A DNA stretch of 64,000 nucleotides from Pseudotabrizicola sp051200875 (lineage in GTDB: Bacteria > Pseudomonadota > Alphaproteobacteria > Rhodobacterales > Rhodobacteraceae). Shown piece after piece: positions 1-8,143 of the stretch. The stretch is taken from NCBI RefSeq assembly GCF_051200875.1, contig NZ_CP195191.1, positions 2,232,001 through 2,296,000 of the forward strand, read 5' to 3'. A model generated the notes under the pieces. That model did not search any database. It was not told where the DNA came from and was given only the letters and a program-made list of their open reading frames with translations. How positions within the stretch are numbered: the stretch's first letter is position 1; each line of letters starts with the position of its first letter. The translations under genes and the position numbers were made by a program.

Positions 1-107
1 CCTTCGCCGCGCACGATGTGGACAGGGTCATCGTAGAATGTCGAGACGTTCGGCCCCAAGAGTGCCCGCCGCTTTGCGATCAGATCTTGAGTGTGCTGGT
101 CAGCCAT
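1..107 (-). CDS. Class III aminotransferase, N-terminal fragment (runs off the left edge)
   Basis: Only the first 35 codons are in the window. The peptide begins MADQHTQDLIAKRRALLGPN and continues STFYDDPVHIVRGEG. The LLGPN..TFYD.PVHIVRGEG pattern is typical of the N-terminus of PLP-dependent class III (ornithine/omega-type) aminotransferases, where the VRGEG segment precedes the first strand of the cofactor domain. The ATG at 107-105 overlaps the stop codon of the upstream tctA by 8 bases, so it is the distal gene of the tctC-tctB-tctA transcript and probably translationally coupled. This would give module A a second aminotransferase besides the one at 6369. The catalytic lysine lies outside the window, so the subfamily cannot be decided. 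Confidence 0.75.
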   Translation of the reverse strand, partial: MADQHTQDLIAKRRALLGPNVSTFYDDPVHIVRGE

Positions 108-1599
108 TCGTGGCCTCCTTTCGTTTGGCGCCCCGTGACTTCAGCACCGTCCAGACCTGACCGGCGATGGCCAGCAGGATCATCAGGAACAGGACAAAGG
201 CGATGGGGCGGTCGATAAAGTCCAAAGGCTCGCGCACCCGGGCCATTGCGGTGCGCAACCGATCCTCCATCAGCTTGCCCAGCACGATCCCAAGGATAAC
301 AGGCGAGGTCGGCAGATCCAGCCGTTTCAGGATGAACCCGAAAAAGCCAAAGGCCGAGGCGATGGCGATATCCGTCAGCGAGTTCCGCAGCGTGTAGATG
401 CCAATCAGGCTGAAGGTCAGGATCATGATGCCAAGGAAGCGGTTGGGGATCAGCATCACCTTCATCAGCGAGCGTGTGGCCACGAACAGGAAGGCCACCA
501 CGATCACATTCAGAATGAACAGGCTGATGTAGAGCGCATAGATAAAGTCCATATGCTCGGCAAAGAGGCGCGGGCCGGGGACGACGTTGTGAACGTAGAA
601 CACCGCCAGCATCATCGCCGTCAGTTCCTCTCCCGGTATGCCGAGCGCCAGCAGCGGGATCATTGCGGCAGCGGGAACCGAGTTGTTCGCGGCTTCAGAT
701 GCGACGATGCCTTCGGGATTGCCCTTGCCGAATGCCTCAGGCGTCTTTGAGGTGCGTTGCGCGTAGGAGTAGGACATGAACTGCGACATGAACTCGCCCA
801 CGCCGGGGATCATCCCGCAAATCACACCAAAGGAAGACGCGACTGTGGCAATGCGCCTGTAAACCCACAACTCGCGCATCTGGTTAAAAAATCCAGTCTT
901 TTCAACCGCTGGCAGCTTGACAGGTTTGTCCTTGCTCATCAGCAGGACAAGCGCCTGACTGATGGCGAAAAGCCCCAGAACCACTACGATCAGATCGACC
1001 CCGGATTGCAGCCATGGCTGATCAAAGGTGAATCGCTGGGTGTAGGCGGTGGGTTCAATTCCGATGGTCGATAAGAAGATGCCAAGGCAAGCCAGAATGG
1101 CGGCGGGCAGCACCTGTCCGCGATGGGTCACAACGACCAGCACGATCCCCAGAAGGGCAGCCAGAAAGATTTCGCGCGCGCCGAACATCGGCGCCACTTT
1201 GGCCAGGACCGGGGCCAACAGGATCAGAGCACCGATGGACAGGACTGCCCCATAGAACGACGCGGAATAGGCAAGGCTGAGGGCACGACGCGCCTCACCC
1301 CGTTTGGTCATCGGGTAGCCGTCATAGGTGGTCAGCGCATTGACCGGCGTGCCGGGTGTGTTGACCAAGATCGCCGGGATCGCACCCCCGAACATCGAGG
1401 ACCCGTAGATGCCCAAAAGCAGCGTAAGGCCCACGATCGGTTCCAGCGAGAAGGTCACGGGCAAGGCGATGGCGATGGCAACGGCCGCACCGACGCCGGG
1501 CATCGCACCGACCAGCACGCCGCCAATCGACCCGATCAACAAGGCAGCGATCACATCCCAACGGGCAAGCATCTCGATGCCGGAAAAAAACATATCCAT
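100..1599 (-). CDS. tctA: Tripartite tricarboxylate transporter large permease TctA (module A)
   Basis: Encodes a 499-residue integral membrane protein with many hydrophobic segments, the usual size for the large permease of TTT (TctABC) carriers. These carriers import carboxylates through the inner membrane using a periplasmic binding protein. Family signatures visible are the N-terminal glycine-rich segment GAMPGVGAAVAIAIALP, the internal repeat-related GVICGMIPGVGEFMSQF, and LALGIPGEELTAMML. It lies 7 bases downstream of tctB on the minus strand and overlaps the next aminotransferase gene by 8 bases. The sequence closely parallels the second TctA at 25518-26996 along its whole length. The substrate is unknown; the neighbouring aminotransferases and aldehyde dehydrogenase suggest an amino- or oxo-carboxylate. 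Confidence 0.93.
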   Translation of the reverse strand: MDMFFSGIEMLARWDVIAALLIGSIGGVLVGAMPGVGAAVAIAIALPVTFSLEPIVGLTLLLGIYGSSMFGGAIPAILVNTPGTPVNALTTYDGYPMTKRGEARRALSLAYSASFYGAVLSIGALILLAPVLAKVAPMFGAREIFLAALLGIVLVVVTHRGQVLPAAILACLGIFLSTIGIEPTAYTQRFTFDQPWLQSGVDLIVVVLGLFAISQALVLLMSKDKPVKLPAVEKTGFFNQMRELWVYRRIATVASSFGVICGMIPGVGEFMSQFMSYSYAQRTSKTPEAFGKGNPEGIVASEAANNSVPAAAMIPLLALGIPGEELTAMMLAVFYVHNVVPGPRLFAEHMDFIYALYISLFILNVIVVAFLFVATRSLMKVMLIPNRFLGIMILTFSLIGIYTLRNSLTDIAIASAFGFFGFILKRLDLPTSPVILGIVLGKLMEDRLRTAMARVREPLDFIDRPIAFVLFLMILLAIAGQVWTVLKSRGAKRKEATNG

Positions 1600-1606
1600 G
1601 GGGCCC

Positions 1607-2146
1607 TCAGAAATAGCGTATCAGGATGTAGCGAAGCTGTTCCGGCGCGAGTTCGTAGATCGCGCCCGATGGAATCTTGACGTTCATGCCGGTCTTGAAG
1701 AACAGGACGACGAACAGGCCAAAGGCCGCCGCGATCCAGACCGTCTTGCCCCGGTAACCCATTCTCAGGGCCAGGCCCGCGCAGAAGGCCAGCGTGGCAA
1801 GCAGGTAGCCGATCATCGGGATCGCCAGCACATAAAGCATGTACCAAGCGATGAACTCGAGCGATCGCAACCAGACCGCAGCTTCTTGCCAGCGGCCGGG
1901 CGTGCGCGTGACGCGGACGCGCGACATGGCGTTCATTAGCCCGAACAGGACCACGCCGCCGAGCGACAACGTGGGCCAGAACCGCGGTTGTGCCGCCAGA
2001 CCCTTGCCCTCCAGCCACGTTGTTTGCCACGGCACCGCGGCGAGCAGCGCGATGGCGATCATCATGCTGATGGTCACGAACAAGATTTCGCCCGGCTTCC
2101 GGCTTTCGGGGAATACATGCGGATGGTCGTCTTCTTGCAGGTTCAT
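1607..2146 (-). CDS. tctB: Tripartite tricarboxylate transporter small permease TctB (module A)
   Basis: A 179-residue membrane protein with four predicted hydrophobic segments (for example ILFVTISMMIAIALLAAV and WIAAAFGLFVVLFF), as expected for the poorly conserved small permease of TTT systems. The frame is open further upstream, but the ATG at 2146 is chosen because AGAGGTGGG lies just before it and because a longer form would run back to the end of tctC. The C-terminal pattern KIPSGAIYELAPEQLRYILI matches that of the paralogue at 27003 (KIPGGAVYEALPGSLRNIFI). It sits between tctC (122-base gap) and tctA (7-base gap), so the three form one transcript. Confidence 0.88.
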   Translation of the reverse strand: MNLQEDDHPHVFPESRKPGEILFVTISMMIAIALLAAVPWQTTWLEGKGLAAQPRFWPTLSLGGVVLFGLMNAMSRVRVTRTPGRWQEAAVWLRSLEFIAWYMLYVLAIPMIGYLLATLAFCAGLALRMGYRGKTVWIAAAFGLFVVLFFKTGMNVKIPSGAIYELAPEQLRYILIRYF

Positions 2147-2268
2147 ACGACCCACCTCTGTCTTGCGCTGGCTGATGTTCTTTGCTGGCCGGGGCCGACG
2201 GAAAGACAGTCGCGCCACGCGGGCCGAATCAAGCCCAAGCCCCGGCAGGGGCTTGGGCCGGGCTGGCG

Positions 2269-3204
2269 TTATTCGGCCAGCATTGTCGCGATACGCCCCG
2301 AGACTTCGATGTCTGAGGCGATCCGGGCTGTGGCGTCGGCGGCATCCATCCAATAAACGCTCGCGCCGGTCTGGGCAGCAAGTTCCTGCGCACGGGCCGA
2401 AGCCATGGTTTCCTTTGCCGATGCGATGATTTTTTCGCGCACATCAGCCGGAGTGTCCTTGTGAACGAACAGCCCGTTCCAGAGCGAAATGTTCAGATCG
2501 GGGGCAACTGAGGCAAGTGTTGGGGCATCCGGGACGACTGAAATCGGACCTTCGGTAACGGTGGCCAGAATCTTCACGCTGTCAAGGCAGGGAAGAAGTT
2601 GCTGGATCGTAGTGTTGATCACATCAAAGTCGCCCGAGGCCAGCGAGTTGCAGTCCAGCGCGCCCGAGGACGCCTCGCCCCCCCACGCGAAGCCCATCTC
2701 CTTGGCCGCAGCAAGCGTTGCCTGAGTCGGAAGAAGGAAAGCGCCGAAATGGCCAAGCAGTTGCGGTTCGGTTTTCGAATGCTCGGCCAACTCGGCCATG
2801 GTGGAGTAGGGTTTGTCAGCCGCAGTGGCGATGACGAAGGGATAGGTCAGGAAGATGCCCAGTGGCTCGAACGGATTGGGGTTGAGCGCGGGAACGCCGA
2901 CTTCAGGGCCGACGACCGGGATGTCCACCACGAACGAGCCGATGGTATAGCCGTCTGCGGGGGCAGTGGCGACTTCGGCCGCGCCGGGAAAGGGCCCGCC
3001 CTCGGACGGTTTGTTGACTACGGCCGCCGCGACCCCATACTTGGTCTGGAAATCTTCGGCGATCATGCGTGTCAGGACATCTTCGAGATCGCCCGGCGGG
3101 AAGGGGACAACAAAGCTGACAGGACGATCGGGGTATTCAGCGGCCACCGGTCCGGCAAGACTTGCAGCCGCCACGGCAAGCAGGACAAGTTTCGAGTTAA
3201 GCAT
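2269..3204 (-). CDS. tctC: TctC/Bug-type periplasmic substrate-binding protein (module A)
   Basis: 311 residues with an N-terminal signal peptide (MLNSKLVLLAVAAASLAGPVAA, probable cleavage before EYPDRP). The mature start EYPDRPVSFVVPFPPGD is the hallmark of Bug/TctC binding proteins, in which this first strand-loop contacts the carboxylate ligand. The protein captures the solute in the periplasm and delivers it to TctAB. The insertion LEDVLTRM after PPGD replaces the usual GGTVD-type loop and is shared with the paralogue at 27621, so both may bind a similar class of ligand. AGAGAGG precedes the ATG at 3204. It is transcribed divergently from the iclR gene, with a predicted promoter and operator in the gap. 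Confidence 0.92.
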   Translation of the reverse strand: MLNSKLVLLAVAAASLAGPVAAEYPDRPVSFVVPFPPGDLEDVLTRMIAEDFQTKYGVAAAVVNKPSEGGPFPGAAEVATAPADGYTIGSFVVDIPVVGPEVGVPALNPNPFEPLGIFLTYPFVIATAADKPYSTMAELAEHSKTEPQLLGHFGAFLLPTQATLAAAKEMGFAWGGEASSGALDCNSLASGDFDVINTTIQQLLPCLDSVKILATVTEGPISVVPDAPTLASVAPDLNISLWNGLFVHKDTPADVREKIIASAKETMASARAQELAAQTGASVYWMDAADATARIASDIEVSGRIATMLAE

Positions 3205-3232
3205 TGACGACCTCTCTGCGGTTTATTATTAT

Positions 3233-3243
3233 CACCAGTGGTT
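3233..3243. promoter_or_regulatory. Probable IclR operator 1, CACCAGTGGTT
   Basis: A near-perfect palindrome (CACCA-G-TGGTT) lies in the tctC-iclR divergent gap. Read on the minus strand it is AACCACTGGTG followed by an A/T-rich run, and it matches the site at 4210-4220 (CACCACTGGTG) in 10 of 11 bases. On the minus strand it begins two bases after the predicted -10 hexamer of tctC. Binding by the adjacent IclR protein is inferred from the repeated motif and its placement. Confidence 0.6.
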
Positions 3244-3245
3244 CA

Positions 3246-3274
3246 ACAATAGTCGTCACGCCGCGTTCCGTCAA
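3246..3274 (-). promoter_or_regulatory. Predicted sigma-70 promoter of tctCBA (module A)
   Basis: Read on the minus strand, a -35 TTGACG (3274-3269) is separated by 17 bases from a -10 TATTGT (3251-3246). The start of transcription would fall inside the CACCAGTGGTT palindrome, so a protein bound there should block tctC transcription. Confidence 0.5.
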
Positions 3275-3324
3275 CGAATTTGACGCGTATTCGGCGGGGT
3301 ATTTCGGGAAGCGCAGGCGCCATC

Positions 3325-4116
3325 ATGTCCAGCACCGTAGCCAAAGCGTTGTCTTTGCTTGATTATTTTTCTGAATCCGAGCCCGAGATCGGGCTGTCGG
3401 AGCTGGCCCGCAGATCGGGCGTGGACAAGGCGACCGTGCATCGCATGCTGTTGGTCATGTGCGACTACGGGCTGCTGGAAAAGCGTGGAGATGCGCGGCT
3501 TTACCGGCTGGGCGCGGGCGTTCTGCGGCTTGCCCGGGTGCGGGAAACGGCATTTCCTGTGTCTTCCGTATTCCAGCATTCGCTCGACACCTTGTCGGCG
3601 GCGATTGGTGAAACTGCACATGCTTCACTGATTTCCGGCCGTGCCCTTGCCACAATCGGCGTCAGCGAAAGCAACCGGGGCAGTCGCGTTTCGCTGGTCG
3701 CGGGCGAGATCCTTCCCATGCATACTACTGCGTCCGGATTGGTCGTTCTGGCGTTCTCGCGTCCCGATTTCGTTGATCGTGCTTTGGCAGAATCGCTTCC
3801 GGCGAAGACCTCGCGGACGATCACAGATCCCAATGTTCTAAGGGCGCGTCTGCAGGAGATTCGGCTGACAGGTTATGCTGAGGCCGACCAGACGAATGAG
3901 GATGACGTCTACGGAATTGCGATGCCGGTCTTTGATACTGATGGCACGCCCGCGGGCGCGATTGCCGTGGCGATGCCCGCGCATCGAATGACGAATGAAT
4001 TGCGGCGCCAGACAATTGAGGCGCTGTTCGCCGAGGCAGAAAAGCTCAACTTTGGGCTCGGGGGGCGGCCATCAGCCGAATTCCGTGCTGCTGCTGCCCG
4101 GTTCGTTCCGAGCTGA
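3325..4116 (+). CDS. IclR-family transcriptional regulator (module A)
   Basis: A 263-residue protein with an N-terminal winged helix-turn-helix (SSTVAKALSLLDYF, then IGLSELARRSGVDKATVHRM as the recognition region) and a C-terminal effector-binding domain that ends with the typical AGAIAVAMPAHRM segment. IclR proteins are usually repressors or activators of adjacent catabolic operons and respond to a small carboxylic or aromatic ligand. The ATG at 3325 is preferred because it gives the standard IclR N-terminus; a TTG at 3280 in the same frame would add 15 residues. It lies divergently from tctCBA and upstream of the aldehyde dehydrogenase. Two matching palindromes at 3233 and 4210 flank the gene and are its likely targets. 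Confidence 0.92.
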   Translation: MSSTVAKALSLLDYFSESEPEIGLSELARRSGVDKATVHRMLLVMCDYGLLEKRGDARLYRLGAGVLRLARVRETAFPVSSVFQHSLDTLSAAIGETAHASLISGRALATIGVSESNRGSRVSLVAGEILPMHTTASGLVVLAFSRPDFVDRALAESLPAKTSRTITDPNVLRARLQEIRLTGYAEADQTNEDDVYGIAMPVFDTDGTPAGAIAVAMPAHRMTNELRRQTIEALFAEAEKLNFGLGGRPSAEFRAAAARFVPS

Positions 4117-4177
4117 TCTCCTCTTAGCCAGGCACGGAATGCTATGGCGCCACGGTTCGCTGAGGGTGAATGGGCGG

Positions 4178-4206
4178 TTGACCCGCCCTTACCCGCGGTG
4201 CATAAT
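4178..4206 (+). promoter_or_regulatory. Predicted sigma-70 promoter of the aldehyde dehydrogenase operon
   Basis: TTGACC at 4178-4183 and CATAAT at 4201-4206 are separated by 17 bases. The predicted start site, near 4213, falls within the palindrome at 4210-4220. This is the same geometry as at the tctC promoter. Confidence 0.5.
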
Positions 4207-4209
4207 ATG

Positions 4210-4220
4210 CACCACTGGTG
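4210..4220. promoter_or_regulatory. Probable IclR operator 2, CACCACTGGTG
   Basis: A perfect palindrome around a central C (CACCA-C-TGGTG), followed by the A/T-rich TAAATAAAG. It lies 20 bases before the aldehyde dehydrogenase start and three bases after the -10. It shares its core and the A/T-rich flank with the site at 3233-3243 when that site is read on the other strand. Confidence 0.62.
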
Positions 4221-4239
4221 TAAATAAAGAACCAACAAG

Positions 4240-5718
4240 ATGCAGACTCATATTGAATCCCTTCGCACTGCGCCGCTCGCGCCGTTCCTGCACATCATCG
4301 ACGGACGCCGCGTTGCGGCCTCTGATGGCGGGACAATGACCGTCATCTCGCCCATCGACGGCAGCGCCCTGACCACCTACGCGCGAGGGACAAAGGCCGA
4401 CACCGATGCTGCCATCGCTGCCGCCCGCCGGGCCTTTGACGACGGTCGCTGGTCTGACCTCGCCCCCGCGGTGCGCAAAAAGGTGCTGTTGAAGTGGGCC
4501 GACTTGATCGAGGCTGACGCGCTGGCAATCGCCGTGCTGGGCGTCCGCGAGAATGGCACCGAAATTGGCATGGCGCTAAAGGCCGAACCGCTCTCGGCCG
4601 TGGCAACGATCCGATACTATGCCGAGGCCATTGATAAGCTGTACGGCGAGATTGCGCCCACTGACCCGGCCTTCCTTGGCCTCGTCCACCGTGAACCGGT
4701 GGGTGTCGTGGGGGCCATCGTGCCATGGAATTTTCCGCTCATGATTGGCGCATGGAAGTTCGCGGCTGCACTGGCTGCGGGCTGCACTATGGTGCTCAAG
4801 CCAGCCGAAACCGCCTGTCTGACCCTCGTTCGAGTCGCGGAATTGGGGCTGGAGGCGGGTCTGCCCCCCGGCGTCTTTAATGTCGTCACAGGGGAAGGCG
4901 CAGTCGTTGGCGCGGCCATCGCAGAATCAATGGACGTTGATGTGCTGGTGTTTACCGGATCAGGTGGCACCGGGCGGCGGTTGCTCGAGGCGGCGGCGCG
5001 GTCCAACCTCAAGCGTGTCTATCTGGAACTTGGCGGCAAGTCACCGAACATCATCTTTGCCGATGCCCCCGATCTGGACGAGGCCGCCAAAGTCTCGGCG
5101 CAGGGCATCTTCCGTAACTCGGGACAGGTCTGTATTGCCGGATCACGGATATTGGTCGAGCGGAGTATTCATGCGGCCTTTGTCGAAAAGCTGTCCAAAC
5201 ATGCGGCGGCCATCAAGGTCGGCGATCCGCTGGACGGCACGACCCAAGCCGGGGCGATCAACTCCGAACGCCAGTTGATGCAGAACCTTGCTTTCGTAGA
5301 GGAAGCCAAAGCGAATGGCCGGAGCGTCATCGGTGGCGAACGCATCCTGCAAGAGACCGGCGGTTACTACATGCAGCCCGCCATTGTGGCTGATGCGGCC
5401 CCTCAGGATCGTGTTTTCCGGGATGAGGTGTTTGGTCCAGTACTGACCGTGACACCCTTCGACACCGAGGCCGAGGCCGTCGCCTTGGCAAACGATACGG
5501 CCTATGGTTTGGCGGCGGCAGTGTGGACCTCGAACCTGTCGCGGGCACACCGGATGGTCCGGAAGATCCGCGCCGGGCTGGTGCATGTGAACACTTATGG
5601 CGGGTCTGACCTGTCGGTGCCCTTGGGCGGCGTCAAACAATCCGGGAACGGGCATGACAAGTCGCTGCACGCTTTCGACAAGTTCCTCGACCTCAAGACC
5701 GCTTGGGTGAAGCTGTGA
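4240..5718 (+). CDS. NAD(P)-dependent aldehyde dehydrogenase (module A, PuuC-like)
   Basis: A full-length 492-residue ALDH-superfamily enzyme that oxidises an aldehyde to the acid with NAD(P)+. Seen in the sequence are the cofactor-loop motif PWNFPLMIGAWK, the coenzyme segment FTGSGGTGRRLLE, the general-base glutamate in LELGGKSPN (Glu263) and the nucleophilic cysteine in SGQVCIAGSR (Cys298). Overall it most resembles the PuuC/4-aminobutyraldehyde dehydrogenase-like branch. Its stop codon overlaps the GTG start of the HAD gene. With the downstream aminotransferase it would form a transaminate-then-oxidise route from an amine or omega-amino acid to a carboxylate. It is clearly paralogous to 24019-25506. 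Confidence 0.93.
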   Translation: MQTHIESLRTAPLAPFLHIIDGRRVAASDGGTMTVISPIDGSALTTYARGTKADTDAAIAAARRAFDDGRWSDLAPAVRKKVLLKWADLIEADALAIAVLGVRENGTEIGMALKAEPLSAVATIRYYAEAIDKLYGEIAPTDPAFLGLVHREPVGVVGAIVPWNFPLMIGAWKFAAALAAGCTMVLKPAETACLTLVRVAELGLEAGLPPGVFNVVTGEGAVVGAAIAESMDVDVLVFTGSGGTGRRLLEAAARSNLKRVYLELGGKSPNIIFADAPDLDEAAKVSAQGIFRNSGQVCIAGSRILVERSIHAAFVEKLSKHAAAIKVGDPLDGTTQAGAINSERQLMQNLAFVEEAKANGRSVIGGERILQETGGYYMQPAIVADAAPQDRVFRDEVFGPVLTVTPFDTEAEAVALANDTAYGLAAAVWTSNLSRAHRMVRKIRAGLVHVNTYGGSDLSVPLGGVKQSGNGHDKSLHAFDKFLDLKTAWVKL

Positions 5719-6365
5719 CCCGGGCGCTCGTACTGGATTTTGGCGGGGTCATTTCGAAAACCCTCTTCGAAACGCATGCTTTGTCGGAAGCGGCCCTTGG
5801 CCTTGCCCCTGGTACGCTGACGTGGCGCGGCCCCTTTGACCCTGCTGGTGATGCGCCATGGTGCGCGATGCAGGCCGGTGAGATGACAGAGCGCGAATAC
5901 TGGGCTTTGCGGATGCAAGAAACCAGGGCGCTGGTGGGTGAGGTCTGGACCGAGTTTCCTCAGTTCGTCGGTCGGTTGCGCGGGGCCGATCCCGCTTCGG
6001 TGATCCGGCCCGAGGCGCTGGAGGCTATCGCACAAGCAAAGGCGTCGGGATACAAGTTGGCGATCCTGTCAAACGAACTTGACCTGTTCTACGGCAAGGA
6101 TTTCCGGGCAAAGCTGCCTTTCCTTTCCGATTTCGACCTGATCGTCGATGCCACCTATACCGGTATCCTGAAACCTGACCCGCGTGCCTTTCGCTTGGTG
6201 ACCGATGGTCTGAACCTGCCGGCTGCGGACTGCGTCTTTGTTGACGATCAGGCCAAGAATCTGGGGGGGGCCAAGGCCGAAGGCATGCCCTATGTCCACT
6301 TTGATGTCACTCGTCCCGGCGACAGCTACGCCCGTGCCTTTACCCTGCTTTCCAAAGGAGCCTGA
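5715..6365 (+). CDS. HAD-superfamily hydrolase
   Basis: A 216-residue HAD-like hydrolase. The four motifs are readable: motif I LVLDFGGVI (nucleophile Asp8), motif II AILSNE, motif III lysine in GILKPDP, and motif IV CVFVDDQAKN. The second motif I aspartate is replaced by glycine (DFGG), as in the many subfamily IA members annotated DFGGV. GTG at 5715 is taken as the start because it overlaps the ALDH stop as GTGA and leaves the correct short N-terminus before motif I. It lies 3 bases before the aminotransferase. The substrate is unknown. It could be a phosphatase or a house-cleaning enzyme for a pathway intermediate. Module B has no counterpart. Confidence 0.85.
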   Translation: MTRALVLDFGGVISKTLFETHALSEAALGLAPGTLTWRGPFDPAGDAPWCAMQAGEMTEREYWALRMQETRALVGEVWTEFPQFVGRLRGADPASVIRPEALEAIAQAKASGYKLAILSNELDLFYGKDFRAKLPFLSDFDLIVDATYTGILKPDPRAFRLVTDGLNLPAADCVFVDDQAKNLGGAKAEGMPYVHFDVTRPGDSYARAFTLLSKGA

Positions 6366-6368
6366 CCG

Positions 6369-7721
6369 ATGAAAGACTCGAACTTCCTGAAGGAGAACAA
6401 CGCACGGCGTCTGTGGCATCCGATGTCACATCCTGCGGAAAGCCTTGCCAACCCGCCAGACATCATTGTCGAGGCCGAAGGGGTTGAAATTACCGACATC
6501 GACGGTCACCGCACCATTGATGCCGTGGGCGGGCTTTGGAACGTCAACCTCGGGTATTCCTGCCAGCCGGTAAAGGATGCCATTTCGGCCCAGTTGAACC
6601 GGCTGCCCTATTACTCGATCTTTCGTGGCACGACGAATGACAATGTCATCGAACTTGCCGAGATGTTGGCCGAGTTTTTTGCCCCTGATGGGTTGTCGCG
6701 CGCCTTCTATACCTCGGGCGGGTCAGACGGTGTTGAAATCGCGCTGCGTCTGGCGCGGCAATATCACAAGATCCGGGGTGAAGCGGGGCGGATCAAGTTC
6801 CTGAGCCTGAAGAAGGGCTATCACGGCACGCATACCTTGGGCGCATCGGTTAACGGCAACGCCAATTTCCGCACCCAATATGAGCCCCTGATGCCGGGCT
6901 GTTACCATACGCCAGCACCCTACACCTACCGCAATCCATTCAACGAGACGGATCCGGAACGGTTGGCCCAACTGTGCCTTGCCGCGATCGAGGATGAGAT
7001 CAAGTTTCAGGATGCCTCGACCATCGCGGCCTTCATCATGGAGCCGGTGCTGGGAGCCGGCGGGGTCATCCCCCCGCACGAAAGCTTCATGCCGGGCGTG
7101 CGGGCGCTGTGTTCGCAATACGGCATTCTGCTGATCGCGGATGAGGTGATTACCGCCTTTGGTCGGACGGGCAGTTGGTCGGGTTCACGGCACTGGGGGG
7201 TGCAGCCTGACCTGCTGGTCGCGGCCAAGGCGATCACCAATGGTTACTTCCCCTTTGGCGTCGTCATGGTCGCTGATGCAGTGGCCGAGGTGTTTGAAAA
7301 GGACACGTCGGGGAAGGGTGCCATCGCATCAGGCTATACCTATTCCGGCCATCCCGTCGGGGCGGCGGCTGCCATTGCCTGTCTGAGGGAAACCGACCGC
7401 CAGCAGGTTCACCTAAATGCAGCTGCCCGTGGCAAACAGCTTTTCACCGGGCTTCAGGCGCTAATGGGCAGGCATCAGGTCATCGGCGATGTGCGCGGAG
7501 GTCACGGTCTGATGTGCGCGTTAGAGTTGGTGTCGGACCGCGGCGCCAAGACCCCCATCGACAAAAAGACGATCAGCAAAGTGCATCGCGCGACTTATGA
7601 GGCCGGGGTAATGGTCCGGGTCTCGGGCAACAACATCATCTTGTCGCCGCCGCTGGTGGTGTCTGAGGCGGATGTTGCAAAGATCGTATCTGCGTTGGAC
7701 GCGGGCTTTAGCGCGCTCTGA
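6369..7721 (+). CDS. PLP-dependent class III aminotransferase (module A)
   Basis: A 450-residue fold-type I aminotransferase of the omega-amino acid:pyruvate group. Visible landmarks are FYTSGGSDGVEIALRLARQY (phosphate-binding cup), the tyrosine/histidine segment KKGYHGTHTLGAS, ADEVITAFGRTG (the aspartate that binds the pyridine nitrogen), and AAKAITNGYFPFG with the Schiff-base lysine at Lys287. It transfers an amino group from an amine or omega-amino acid to a keto acid, leaving an aldehyde or keto acid that the upstream ALDH could oxidise. GGAG in CAAAGGAGCC precedes the ATG. It is the last gene of iclR/aldh/HAD/aminotransferase. The paralogue at 29564 shares the same motif numbering. Confidence 0.92.
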   Translation: MKDSNFLKENNARRLWHPMSHPAESLANPPDIIVEAEGVEITDIDGHRTIDAVGGLWNVNLGYSCQPVKDAISAQLNRLPYYSIFRGTTNDNVIELAEMLAEFFAPDGLSRAFYTSGGSDGVEIALRLARQYHKIRGEAGRIKFLSLKKGYHGTHTLGASVNGNANFRTQYEPLMPGCYHTPAPYTYRNPFNETDPERLAQLCLAAIEDEIKFQDASTIAAFIMEPVLGAGGVIPPHESFMPGVRALCSQYGILLIADEVITAFGRTGSWSGSRHWGVQPDLLVAAKAITNGYFPFGVVMVADAVAEVFEKDTSGKGAIASGYTYSGHPVGAAAAIACLRETDRQQVHLNAAARGKQLFTGLQALMGRHQVIGDVRGGHGLMCALELVSDRGAKTPIDKKTISKVHRATYEAGVMVRVSGNNIILSPPLVVSEADVAKIVSALDAGFSAL

Positions 7722-7843
7722 CCCGGATTGAAATTGCGAAGGGCGCTGTGGCGCCTGCCGCTTGTATCGGCAGGTCGGATCGCCTTCTGCAGAACTGCGA
7801 CCGCGCCGGCCGTTCTGAAAGGGCCTGAACATCACCTATAGAT

Positions 7844-7876
7844 CATCAGGGCGCCGATGCAGGTCTTGCCCTGATG
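7844..7876. repeat. 9-bp perfect inverted repeat
   Basis: CATCAGGGC at 7844-7852 and GCCCTGATG at 7868-7876 form a hairpin with a 15-base loop. There is no T-run on either strand, so it is a weak terminator candidate or a protein site. Confidence 0.5.
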
Positions 7877-8105
7877 GTAGGGCGACTTGCGCGTTGCCCC
7901 CGGCGATGGCCACCGTGGAGCCGGCGCATGGGGCCTATGCATATAGATCTGCAGTCTTTGTTGCGCCCGCGCGTCGATGCGCGCCATCAATCCCGTCGCG
8001 CTGTTGTGTTTGAACCGCTAGCGCGGGTTCGGCCCCTGCCGGGGCCTTGGCCACACACACGCGCTCCGGGGGCTGGCCGATTTGATCTGTATCATATCGT
8101 TACAT

Positions 8106-8120
8106 CTGCAACCAGTGCAG
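8106..8120. promoter_or_regulatory. Inverted repeat CTGCA-N5-TGCAG upstream of marR
   Basis: A perfect 5-bp inverted repeat ending 23 bases before the MarR-family start at 8144. This is a typical place and size for MarR autoregulation. Function is inferred only from position. Confidence 0.35.
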
Positions 8121-8143
8121 TCTGAGCAAAACAGGACGCGCGG

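Larger units (their letters stand above)
7722..8143. other. Intergenic region, 422 bases, no gene seen
   Basis: No open frame here has a recognisable product. It holds a 6-bp hairpin (CTGCCG..CGGCAG near 7757-7775), a 9-bp perfect inverted repeat at 7844-7876, and a 5-bp inverted repeat just before the MarR gene. The aminotransferase transcript presumably ends here, although no hairpin carries a clear T-run. Confidence 0.6.

Noticed and set aside
7874..8125. 83-codon plus-strand open frame before the MarR gene
   Set aside because: Arg/Pro/Trp-rich composition without secondary-structure pattern, no ribosome-binding site, and it contains the inverted repeats and probable promoter of marR.
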